Shown piece by piece: positions 30,036 to 40,467 of a stretch of DNA of 64,000 nt. This stretch comes from Fasciola hepatica (Eukaryota; Platyhelminthes; Trematoda; Plagiorchiida; Fasciolidae): NCBI GenBank assembly GCA_948099385.1, contig CANUEZ040000165.1, positions 3,670,501 to 3,734,500 of the forward strand, in the 5' to 3' direction. The position numbers and the translations under genes were made by a program. The notes under the pieces are model-generated. The model worked only from the letters and a program-made list of their open reading frames with translations. It did no database searches and was not told the DNA's origin. Every line of letters starts with the position of its first letter. Positions within the stretch are counted from its first letter, which is position 1.

Positions 30036-32294
30036 GTGGACGTAACATGCTTACATCTGATTTCTCTATGAGCATGCCTCAACTGGCATGAGTGAATTAT
30101 TATGATTCGAACACCTGTTCACTCAGCTGTTCAGAATGTATCTCAAAGATTTATACCGGTATCAGCTCTGCTTGCTATATTGAAACACAGTAGTCTTTTC
30201 AGTACTTGTCAAGGTAATGTGTATGTGCATCATGACAAATTCCAAGGAATACGCACAAAATCTGCACTGGTTTTTCTATAATTTCCACAGGTGAATTGAG
30301 AGTGTATACTGCACGGCGAATCCTGTAGTATGACACAGGATTGGCGTCGAACTCTATTTATTCTGAATTCGTGAAAATGCATTGTTTCTGCCCACAAGCA
30401 ATTTGAGAAATTCGAACACAAGCATTTCGTATTTTCTAGTTGGAGTAGACTAGCTTTCCAGAAAGACATTTCAGAACTGAACAAAATGTTAACCAATGGT
30501 ATTTTCACTTGCATTGCTTTACCTTGGTATTCCGTTATCTGTTTCAATAAATATAAGTGGCATGGTTCTTGTTTTGGTACCCGGAAAACAACCAGATACT
30601 ACACATATGCAAATGGTTCGCCTGACACAAAAGAATGTCTGACTGCCTCAATTCGAATTCCGAGGCGCCGTCTGCTTCCTGAAATCTTTTCTCACAAAAA
30701 TTAGCTGTCTGGTTGTCCTGAATAGGTTAGGTGATTACCGGATGACCTTTTGAATAATTCAGACTTGATGCGTTAGACACGAGGCAATACGTTTAATGTG
30801 CTGAAAATAGTTTCCCAAATATTTATATGAACTATTATTTCACACTCGACCACATGACCCAAAATTTACGAATACAAATATTCCCATGCAGCTCACAACG
30901 GCTTTGTACTAGTACCTGCACTTTTGTCACGGCCACGATCGGGTAAATGCGGAAATCCGGGGAACAACCACGGCGGACCACAGTGTTTGAATATTGTCAA
31001 CAAAGATTATTTGCGACGGACACCCCCGTTTTATCCCACTAAACGAAATAATAATGTCGCTTTTCGGGGTTATATAAGGTAGCGATGAGATCACGTTTGA
31101 TACAGTGCCTTGCAACCCGTTCAGAATTACGCTTTCGACTGCTGGCGATGGGTTCTGACAGCTAATAATATATTTTCATGAAAAATGTGTTGAGGAAGCT
31201 CAAATCTTTCGGCTACTTTGTCGGCTGAGCTGCTGTTTCGGATTTTTATGGATGAGACCTACGGGTATAGCACGCGGCCATATTCCAAAAGAAAATCACG
31301 AAAATTTGAACAGCTGAATCTGTTTCACATAAACTCAATCCTAATTGGAAAGCATCATTCAGCAAGGAGAAACCGAGAAGGTAAATTTCACATTGATAGC
31401 TTATCAATAAAACTCGCGTGTGTCACATCAGACGGACCGAGAGGGAATTGAACCAAAGTGCCTGCTTCTCCATCAATAACGAGTTGGTGTGTTTTACCGA
31501 AAAATTCATTCAGTTTCGTGATTTGAAATATCCTGGAGAGACAGCGAGAGAGAGATACAAATATAACCCGGTAATATGACAGCTGTCCGCTTATCACCAA
31601 ATTTAAATAGTTGGACATGTGTCTGTCATTAGTTATTCAATTGATGACAGCTGTCCATTTTGTGCAGCAAGTTACAGTTGAAAACAAACAAAAGTTGGAT
31701 TATATAAATTGAAGTTGTTATCTCGTCTGACTACCACTGCTCAAATAAAAGATAAAACGGTGTTAAACACGAAAACATCTGTATGTAGAATATCCAAGAT
31801 TTGATTTGTGTAAATAGTTGTTGGTGCTCTATTGGTCAACTCACGTGACTTTATCATTCACCATGGATAAGATCAAAGTGAGCAAACACAACGTGAGTAG
31901 AATGAGGTTTTACAACTAACCTGGTGAGCTTGGAGCCAGTTTTCAACGCAGTCGTGAATACTTGTTGGAAGCAAAATCGCGGACAGGAGGAAAACAGCTG
32001 GATTATCAATGATGTTCGTTGATGATTTGTGATATTAAAAATTGCGAGAAAAAATTATTTGCGATTGTAACGTGAATGAGTTTGTGTGTTAGTTTGGACA
32101 ACCAAGCCAAATGTGGGATTCCACGCAAGTTTCTTACACTCGAACCGTTTTAACAGCACACCGATTGGGATGAACAACTGATCATTCACTTGTGCGTCGA
32201 CAGCTAACTGAGTGCAGATTTATTTGATGAGTGACATAGATATTTGACCTACTATTCATCATATAGCAGTGACGCTGAACTTATCGCTGAAATG
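30036..32294. other. Anonymous sequence, no gene recognised
   Basis: Frames of 60-105 codons occur on both strands without known motifs. A B-box-like GGTTCAATTCC on the minus strand near 31,445 has no matching A-box. Nothing else was recognised. Confidence 0.35.
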
Positions 32295-32410
32295 TATGGA
32301 AGTACTGTACAGCTGTTCCCATCTCTTTAGGAATCACCAACGGTGCAAAACCACGAGCTCCCACCGGAACTCAAACCCATGGTGAATGGTTAGTGTGATC
32401 AGCCGTGCAC
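32295..32410 (-). mobile_element. tRNA-headed SINE with hammerhead-like body, copy C
   Basis: The minus strand shows a B-box relative GGGTTTGAGTTCCGG (about 32,364-32,379), a linker, and a hammerhead-like body at 32,302-32,346 in the order GCACCG, TTGGTGA, stem-loop II, GGAAC, AGCTGT, A, CAGTAC. The block ACTGTACAGCTGTT is identical to copy A. Both catalytic boxes are mutated (CTGATGA to TTGGTGA, GAAAC to GGAAC), so self-cleavage is not expected. The A-box end is not recognisable. The tail starts TTCCATAC. Confidence 0.7.
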
Positions 32411-35400
32411 GTGAATGGAAATCAGTCAAATCAGACATCATTGCAATCGGTTTTAACGTTTTGTGTTGATCGGCTGGGTTCCCTTCTGAACATCACTAGA
32501 ATACATATGTATTCATTTGGTGATTTGTGATTATAAGCTGTTACTGGAAAGATGTGTTCCAGAAGAAGTTGATTGTTTTCTACCGCATCACTAACCACAA
32601 TGGCCGATTACTCTAGTTGAACAACAACATTGTGCATGGTTATCGTTTACGCAGCTTTCAAATTTCCCGTTGAGAGCAATGACTAACACCGACTTCCTAA
32701 GCGGCGCCAATGTTGTCGGCTATGACAGTGATCAGCTGGAAATCTTCGAACCAGGCCACAAATCTCAGGATAAAATAAACATTTTTTCCCAACAAATTAG
32801 AACTAAAGTGGTTTACGAATTCCTCACTTCATACTAGTTTTCTGAGTAACAGTGTTTATTACTATCCATTGGAATATTTATCTAGCTTTCCTGGGTTTGT
32901 TGAAAGCACATCTGGAGATTGAAATACTGTTGAATGCTCAGTTACAAATAGGATATTGTCGAATTAGGGTTTTTGCTTTTATTAGAACACAACGTGTGCA
33001 AATAACTTTTTGCAGTAAGTCACATGTTCTATAGTCAGAACCACCAACGAGCAAAATAGAAGCTGGTTACAATCATTTATTTATCTTGTCGGTTCCTGAA
33101 CAAATCTCTATTTCATTTTGGGACCAATTAAAAACTCTGACTCATCAAAAACAAAAACATTTGCTGCCAACTGACTATCATCTTCTGTTCTATGGCGTGT
33201 GACTATGAGCCACCAAGTAAATAATACGTCGTTTTGCTAAGCGGACATTTGACAGACCAAACAGAGTGGACTGAACAGGTGTGGGAGACGACATGATGAA
33301 TGCTCACACAAAAATCCCTCAATAATTAGCGGTCACTCGTCGTTCTTCGTGACACTTTTATCCAACATCGAAAAACAGTCCGACTGATCGGAGCAGTTCA
33401 CCATGAAGCCTGAACCGGGAAATAAACGACTGTATGCGTAGAATCAGTGATTCGCAAGAAACGGTTTATTGACTGAAACAAATGATTTCCGTTTGGAATT
33501 ACGGTTTTGTCTTTCCTCTCTCTACGGAACACACGTCCTCATCTGGAGAGAAATGTTCTACAGTAGTTTCACCATCTGGGCTCAGGAATGTAAATAATTC
33601 ACCTACGAATGGAAATTTGTGTAACACTACGTATCGACGCTCTGTTGGCCCCTTTGAATGACTGACGATAGACGAACATGAAACTGTCAACTGAATCGGG
33701 TTTCCTCTTCGGATAGATATTGTGTCAATTTGTATTTTTTCTAAGCCTTTCTGAACTTGGATAATACGTAATTGGATTGTTCACAATCTGATCAGATCGA
33801 ATAGCTTCAGATAGATCCTCTCGATTCCTCTCCAACTGAATTCGGTTGATGCGATACAAAATCAGAAAGCAAGAATTGATCATCTCTATATATCCCTGTT
33901 AAGTGTTTTTCTTGTTATTATCTGAAAAGATCAGATAACGAGGAAGAGATTGACAATCCAGCACTTTCATTTGAGTCATTCACCATCAAGCCTCCAATTT
34001 CATAGTACAAATGTTGGTCCACAAAAAGGTTTTAATGTCTGAGTACAAGAATGTTGTTCCTGAAACCTTGTGTTCTTCTCATCCAGTTATTCAGGTCCGG
34101 AATGAAACATATAGTGCGCGAAGAAAGCATTCGTTCACTTTTGTCAATCAACTACGCATTGGGTATGATTATGAAACCAGAATTTTTGCCGCTAGAGTTT
34201 GCTAAAACCATAATTCTCAAAAGAAAACCTCCTCTCCTTCACATCGTTGCGCACTGAAACAATTGTCGCAAACAATCTATTTTCAGTAGCATTAGAAACA
34301 CAATCTCTCGATAGTTGGCGACTTGGTTGTGACATACATCTTCCCTCATATTTCCTCCGTGTATCCCATGCATCCCTTCGTTTATCGTTTATCTTTATCT
34401 TCAAATTTTCACCATTTAATTTATCTTTTCCATTATGCATTACTGGCAGAACACTTCAGAAAGTGATCGTGGATAATTAGGCCTGCTGAGTGGAGAGAGG
34501 CCCATGATGAAATCATGATTTGAACTCGGAACAAAAGGCTTCAATGCACACCAGGATAATCGTGTTACTACCGATGATCAACGGTTTTACGCGCGTGATC
34601 AGCAAGAGTGTGTTTGTCTACCGCAATCATGTCTTGCTTCTCTTCTTGTTTTCACTCTTTTTCATTAGACAATCATTTAGTAATATTGCACGAGAGATAA
34701 GAGTAATTTCCTCCATTTAGTAAATGTCAAACTACTTTTGTAGAAGAGGGCTGTAAAATGGAGCAGTATTCGGTGGTCGCGGGAATGGGACGCAAGTCAT
34801 GAAGGTCCGTAAACCACGATGGTGACCGTCTGACCACCGCCCGCCGAAATTCAGTGTCTGTTATTATTTTTCGCCCGAGACTTAATTACCTCGTGATCAT
34901 ATTAGTTGAAGTGTGAGGCAATGGATGAGTTCTGTAAGGAGCATTGCACCAGAATGAAGAGACAAGCTGCATGGAATTTTCGAACGCATGAGATTTTCAT
35001 ACGTACGAACTATGTTCACAATTATATAATAAACGAAACATTTCATAACTCAGCTGTTTTTCAACGAATTCAGTTTACGGCTGTTAAAGAACACACGCGG
35101 TAAAATACATCATGCCGCAGAAGTGCAAAGGAGAGAGTTTACTATAGCCAAAACACGTGGCTACGAGTCAGCATACTGAAAATCTTTGATTCCAAACATT
35201 TGACTATTACCCATTACTGGTCACTGCTATAGACAATCATGGTATCGTGATTTACGCACTGCCGTCTAATGGATGCAATCACGTGACACGAGCAATATTA
35301 CTTTCTCAGTGCCCATTCTGGCGATTCATGTGTGTTTTCACTGAACCTCGGGGAACTAAACGGCAAATAGACTCACCAAGAATGGCAAGTGAATTCCTCA

Positions 35401-36834
35401 ATCGCGAATGTGTTCACCACCATTTTACTTGTCTCTTGCTCGACAGGTAAGTTGGGTTCCGTAGACATATTGTGGCAAAATTTTAACTACGTTTTGCTCA
35501 TTTGAATAAAAATGGGAAATTTATGGCGGTTAACTTTGGTTTAATCGTCAGACGTATTTCGAACGCTGCAAAGTTTATGTAGTGAATCACCATTATTCAA
35601 TCACTGCCCAGTAACATGAAGTGTCTATAATCTGTCAAATGACCAAGCTTTTACTATCTTCTTCTCCTAGTGGTCATGTGATGCTCGTTCTCTCACCATC
35701 AGTATTGGGATTTCTCTGTATCTGGGAGATAAAACTCCTCTCGCGCCAAAGATTTTGATGACTAAATGATAAAAATGTGTGGCTACATCTCGAAAAGAAA
35801 TATACTTTCATGAACTAAAATCCAGACATTCATTACGGTACTAGATATTTAGAAAAGTATTTTGCAGGGATAACAATATGTTTCAGTGCCAAATACTTGA
35901 AGGAACTTCGTTTTAAAAGATAGATAAAACCGGTAATCACGTGACTGCATATCGATGTAAATCACCTAATTAAAATATATACTACTTCAATTATAAATAC
36001 CTTGTTCTCTAATTATTAGACTTCATCTTTGAAAGTTTCAATGAGGGTATCATGAATAACTTATTCCACAATAGGCAGCGAGATTTATAAACCAAGACCT
36101 GAGTATTTTGTATCTTCACGGCTGGTGGTGGAGTGGATTAGATCGTAGACGAGGTAAACTTAGGCGCGATGGTTGAACTTACCATTGTTGTTTTTCGGCC
36201 AGTGATAATTTATTATCCAAGGAACGGTCACCCAGAGCGGTTTTGGGCTGAAAAATATTCCACACACTACTTGCACCTGATTGCGACACGCATATTCCAC
36301 ATCTCAAGTTTATATCTACCTGTTCTCTATTGAAACCTTATTCACTTGTGTTTGTGAGTGGAGGCTTGCCGTTGGTCTCATGCAGTACTGTGCAGTCGTA
36401 AACTATCGGCGGTTAATAAAGTAATAAGATACCTCCATCTACTGAGATCGATGCCTGTCAAACTTCCCCATTTGGCTGAGACAAACAATGGCAATTTACT
36501 GTAGGACAACCACTTTACCTGTGATTGTTGTATTCAGTTCGACAGAACATAAGTCTATAAAATGTTTAACTGACTCAGCTTTCCATCATCTGCAGCCTTG
36601 GAAAGGATTCACAACTGGCGCGTGGTTATCACTCGCTTTCTGAACTACTCTACTAGTCATCTTCTCACCAATGTTAATCCTGTTGTCATTGAGGCTGCTT
36701 TTATTAGTATGAATACCACTGATGGTCTGTAATTGGAGTTGAATATACATGGGATAAGGCTATGATGTTGTTTCAATGGTGAAATGAACGTCCACACTGC
36801 ATAATGAATCACATTTCACAGATTCAGTCTCCTA
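32411..36834. other. Mostly anonymous sequence with weak candidates
   Basis: Holds a candidate minus-strand exon (33,499-33,790, listed separately) and a weak tRNA-like head on the minus strand at about 34,505-34,560 (GAGTTCAAATCATG as B-box, GGTGTGCATTGAAGC upstream). The latter might be another decayed SINE, but no body was recognised. The rest shows short chance-length frames only. Confidence 0.3.
33499..33790 (-). CDS. Candidate exon, unidentified protein
   Basis: A minus-strand frame of about 92 codons is open from a TGA near 33,790 to a stop at 33,499-33,501. Its composition is protein-like, with mixed charged and hydrophobic residues (for example QKGLEKIQIDTISIRRGN, and ERRYVVLHKFPFVGEL followed by FLSPDGE). 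Possible donors follow VGE and SPDG (AG|GTGAAT and TG|GTGAAA). I recognise no family. Frames of this length are expected by chance in a window this AT-rich and this size, so this is a weak candidate only. Confidence 0.15.
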
Positions 36835-37053
36835 CTACTCAAGCAATCTTCCTTCATCGTGTAAATGTAACCATACACGTTCAAAATCAAACGCTTCCGT
36901 GAAGCTGCAAAAATTGATCCCAAGTTGATCCAGTTCATTTACTGTTCCATACTGGTTCCAAAACATTAGCTCTGATTTGCTGTCCCTGAAATCGTTTGTG
37001 TGAATACATTCCTCTTTTTGCATGTTCACATTCACCATCCAGCTGAACTGCAT
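36835..37053 (-). mobile_element. Possible RTE-type RT fragment
   Basis: The minus-strand frame contains ELDQLGINFCSFTEAFDFER followed by VWLHLHDEG. This aligns by eye with RT motif A of RTE-type elements, where a block such as Y-I-N-F-x-D-F-x-x-A-F-D-S-x-x-R-x-x-L-W-x-x-L-x-x-Y-G is found. The AFD core is present, but the first motif residue and the spacing after it are altered. No motif B or C was found downstream, so this is either a short relic or a chance match. Confidence 0.35.
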
Positions 37054-37418
37054 CAGCCGTTGTTTTGCTGGGATTATTCCCCTATTTCAGGTCTATGTGT
37101 TTTGACTCACTATGAACTAGTATTCGCCCATGCTTATGTGCCATTCAACTCACTGAGACTGCGTTGAGTTGCCATCATGAGGATGTGGTTTGTGATGACA
37201 TAGATCCAGTAAATACTCTCACCAAAAGGAATTACCTGTATCTCATGGAAACCTACACGAGAATCTCTAGAGAAGGAGAAAACATCGACTGCTCAAGAGT
37301 TGCCTGTATCATTTCTGAACCCCTGTTCAAAATAATTTTTCTCATGTGTTATACAGTACATCAAATATTGGAAATGAATTATAACTTGTGTAGTATGGGA
37401 GTAGTGATCTTACTTGGA

Positions 37419-37444
37419 TGGGTGGGAGGGGGGTGGGGGTGGGG
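37419..37444 (+). repeat. G-rich tract with quadruplex potential
   Basis: At least four runs of three or more G separated by single T or A residues on the plus strand, followed by GTACTC. It satisfies the usual pattern for an intramolecular G-quadruplex. It directly precedes R2 copy 2, and a similar but shorter G-tract precedes R2 copy 3, so it may belong to that repeat. Confidence 0.85.
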
Positions 37445-37454
37445 TACTCTTGCC

Positions 37455-37580
37455 CAATCTGCAAAACGCAACAAGAACAAAATCCATGAATCGAAGCTCA
37501 GTAATTGCATCAACAGGCACGAACGCCTACATCAATCAACAATATGGCTACCTCCAACCAGCTCAGTACATGTGAATAAG
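37455..37580 (+). repeat. Dispersed repeat family R2, copy 2
   Basis: Begins CAATCTGCAAAAC, then an A-rich stretch, ATCCATGA, GAAGCTCAGTAA, GCATCAACAGG and TGGCTACCTCCAACCAGCTCA. It aligns along its length with copy 3 at 49,222, including the G-tract upstream, and less well with copy 1 at 8,579. Part of a 143-codon frame (37,164-37,595) runs through it; that frame is likely incidental. Confidence 0.6.
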
Positions 37581-38443
37581 AGAAGTCCAAAGTAAATGGG
37601 TTGGATATTCTTTCACTGACAGATAAATTTCCTTTCTTTCTTTTATCTCTTACTTTTGGTGATTTTCCTTGCCTTCATTCGATGAAATAATTTTATTTCA
37701 AACATTTTACATCACACAACGATAACTCAAGTAGTTTATGCAACTTCACCCCAGTCAGTGATTGTCCCTTACGGTATTCAGGTCAGCTGCCTACACGATG
37801 TATCTGATTGCACGAATCTGCAACTGGAAATTGCGCGATTACTCTCCATGGCCGAATCCCAATTTTCCTAAAGAAAAACAGACAGTGCATTCAGAATGCC
37901 TGTTACAGAACACACATGTTATCCACACGCAGGTGCACCGTTATAAAATTTCTCGGCTCTCGTGATTCCATCAAGTACACATGATCAAACCATGTGATCG
38001 GCACTGAGCATCCAAATTTCCCACCACCTCCCAAATAAGGGCTCTGCAATAGAAACTGCATTCCTACCCAGAATTCAAATGTTTTGTTGAAATCTTTCAG
38101 TCATCGTATGTTAGACACATGACAACACATCTGTTATGTCAAATGTTCAGTAAGCTGAATGAAGCGTAGAGAGAGCAACATGGCCTACTTCACTTCTCTG
38201 ACAGCTTTGATTTGTTAAACTGATAATGTAAGGAAACTGAGGTTTGAGACCATAACTGAGTGATCTTAAAACACTCCTGTAGTGCTCCTCAATGAACAAC
38301 TTCATTCGTCAAATCATCTGGCCGAGGAGTCATCAAGTACCTATTGCTGTGCAGACGTTTTCGCCCACCAATAGTTGTGTCGTAGCAGCAAATGAAGATA
38401 ATCAATGCTGTTGTTTGAATGGGATTATACTCAGTCCTTTTAG
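37581..38443. other. Anonymous sequence, no gene recognised
   Basis: No feature was recognised. The 3' edge has a pyrimidine-rich CTCAGTCCTTTTAG that could serve as a splice acceptor for the frame that follows. Confidence 0.35.
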
Positions 38444-38914
38444 CAGCCAGTGACAGATTACCTCACTTTCCCCGCTCCAGAAACTAGCAAATTTTCGAAC
38501 TTGTCACAACTATTCGTTTCTGGGGACTCATTTGAATGTGGTCACCGCAAAGTGACTAAATTTTGTTGGCATTCCGTTTATTATGAATTACGAATCGGCA
38601 GTTCAAATATATGTAGATCTATTCCACATACTGAGAGTAATCAGCCCCAATCAGATGTGAAGCTGCCGGAAGACAACACCACTCTTCAGTATCGCGTGAT
38701 TCCCACCCGCAGACGTATGGAGCCAGACGTAGAGCAAAGCAAATCGTCCGGCATTCATAAGCGGGGCCGACGAATTTTGATATTTAGTGAACTAAACATT
38801 AGTATCACCTCCATTTTTCGGCCGACCTGTCCCAAACCCCGTTCTGTGAAACATGCAACTAGCTGGGAGTGTTATAATGATAGAATAATCCTGAATGTAC
38901 TGATGTCTCGATGA
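38444..38914 (+). CDS. Candidate exon or ORF, unidentified protein
   Basis: About 156 codons are open on the plus strand, just after a TAG that is itself part of an acceptor-like sequence (CTCAGTCCTTTTAG). The predicted product is polar with basic patches (RVIPTRRRME, HKRGRRILIF) and scattered cysteines. No domain was recognised and no strong donor is obvious at the 3' end. It is one of the two or three longest frames in the window and starts a run of long same-strand frames to 40,467. It could be an exon of an unknown gene, part of an unknown mobile element, or chance. Confidence 0.25.
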   Translation, partial: QPVTDYLTFPAPETSKFSNLSQLFVSGDSFECGHRKVTKFCWHSVYYELRIGSSNICRSIPHTESNQPQSDVKLPEDNTTLQYRVIPTRRRMEPDVEQSKSSGIHKRGRRILIFSELNISITSIFRPTCPKPRSVKHATSWECYNDRIILNVLMSR

Positions 38915-39635
38915 ATCAAAATGAGGGAAATTCCAGAAATTCCCGATTGTATGTTTTCATCGAAAGTAATTATGTAAGTACACTGTAATTTTACTGACAC
39001 CAGTTTCTTCCTTGTCTGCGGCATTTAGGCACGTAAAATGCATTGAGAGCTTACTTCGAATCTCTCGGCTAATACAGTTACCAGAAAATGTATCTAAAAT
39101 AGAACATTTTTCTCCCAGACCTGGTTTAAAACAGAACTCCACTTAGTGTCTCGAAGGACAGTTCAGCAATTCACTTTTCCCTCTCCTGATAGATTCTGTT
39201 TTACTTCTTTCCAAATCACCATCTAGGATGAGATCTGACAAGTATTTGGGAGTTAGATTTCACAAGAATCTACCATGTAGAACTCACAATCAAAACAGTA
39301 TTGGAATATTGGTACAACCCTGTTTTCAAACAAGAAAACTCAGACAATTTCAGGGACCGCAGCCAGACATTTCCAAGTTCGTTTTCGAAATGTTCGTTCT
39401 ATCTTGAAACTTTCTCCAGCCCTCTAAAAAGGATAATAATTCTCTGCGCCACACCTTGGTTGAAACCATTGAAATTCTTTCTGCTGTTCCCGTTAATCAG
39501 CGTACTGAGTCTTGTTTTCACCCAAGTCCAAAAGACACGCCAGTATCCTACTCACCCAATACACATTGACCTGTTCTTTTTCGCTTCAATTCGTCCATCT
39601 GTTCTGCTTTCCAGTAGCTTCTCTCTAGAGTTCAC

Positions 39636-40127
39636 GTGTGTAAAACCTTGCTTTTGGTTTTGAACAATGGGGTGAACATAAAAGCACAATTACCTGCAAA
39701 ACGAAGTTTCGCTCAACTTTCTGGTTTATTGAAACACTTCATTTCAAACTCATCCATGGGCCCACAGAATGTATTACTACCACGGGGAGCCGAAAATCTT
39801 ACAGATAATTCCAAATTGGTTTGCATTGCTCGCACCCAAAATTCCAGTGTCGGGTGCTGTTCATCCCATCGGGAAGTGACCGATGAGACTGGTTCAGTGA
39901 ATCAAACCAGAACAGTTGTTGTGTCTCATTTGAACAGTGGTGCGCGAATTTATTCACCCACGTTATTCGCACCCACCTGGCCGTACTGCAATAGCCCGTG
40001 TGGGAGGAATGTCACCGGTTCGATTTCGGCTCACGGCGTTGGAATTTTGAATGAGATAGATGTAGGTATCTTTCTGTCACAACCGAGATCGGTTCGGTGT
40101 GTTTCGAAAATTCGATGTGCAATGTGA
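39636..40127 (+). CDS. Candidate exon, unidentified possibly secreted protein
   Basis: At 163 codons it is the longest frame in the window. The product has several N-glycosylation sequons (NSSMG, NLTDN, NSSVG, NQTRT, NVTGS) and spaced cysteines (WPYCNSPCGRN), suggesting an extracellular segment. A narrower exon is plausible from an acceptor ending CCCACAG near 39,768 to a donor GTAG|GTATCT near 40,066. Local G+C is higher than in neighbouring sequence. I recognise no family, and no signal peptide or initiator context was found. Confidence 0.25.
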   Translation: MCKTLLLVLNNGVNIKAQLPAKRSFAQLSGLLKHFISNSSMGPQNVLLPRGAENLTDNSKLVCIARTQNSSVGCCSSHREVTDETGSVNQTRTVVVSHLNSGARIYSPTLFAPTWPYCNSPCGRNVTGSISAHGVGILNEIDVGIFLSQPRSVRCVSKIRCAM

Positions 40128-40467
40128 AATGCTATGGTACAATTTTATCGTACAATACGACAGCGCAGTCAAAATCGTTGGTAGGCTTTCGACGTGTTGG
40201 TCGTCACGGGTATCCTTTTTAAAACTGGTTTTACAACGGAATGCTTTGGAAGTTGTGGGTGGATTTTCCATTGTTCAGCCAATTGTGACATCTAATTTAT
40301 CTTTTGATTTCATGATTGAGTGTGATGACTCTAATATAGGCGTACTTCTGCCACGAGTGCTCCATACAAATATAAACAGGGAGGAAGCACGATTGTATAA
40401 TGCTTTTATCTGCACACAAATAGAAGAAGACACAAATTCATCCTTTTCTCGATTAGGAAACGAGTGA
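40099..40467 (+). CDS. Candidate exon or ORF, unidentified protein
   Basis: A 122-codon plus-strand frame overlaps the end of the previous one in another frame. A segment FDFMIECDDSNIGVLL vaguely recalls the start of Ty3/gypsy RNase H (a D-A-S-N-x-G block), but no RT, protease or integrase motif is nearby and the similarity is too short to accept. It may be a downstream exon of the same unknown gene or chance. Confidence 0.2.
   Translation: MFRKFDVQCEMLWYNFIVQYDSAVKIVGRLSTCWSSRVSFLKLVLQRNALEVVGGFSIVQPIVTSNLSFDFMIECDDSNIGVLLPRVLHTNINREEARLYNAFICTQIEEDTNSSFSRLGNE

Noticed and set aside
40099..40467. Ty3/gypsy RNase H
   Set aside because: Only a short DDSNIG-like block is reminiscent; no protease, RT or integrase motif or long terminal repeat is nearby.
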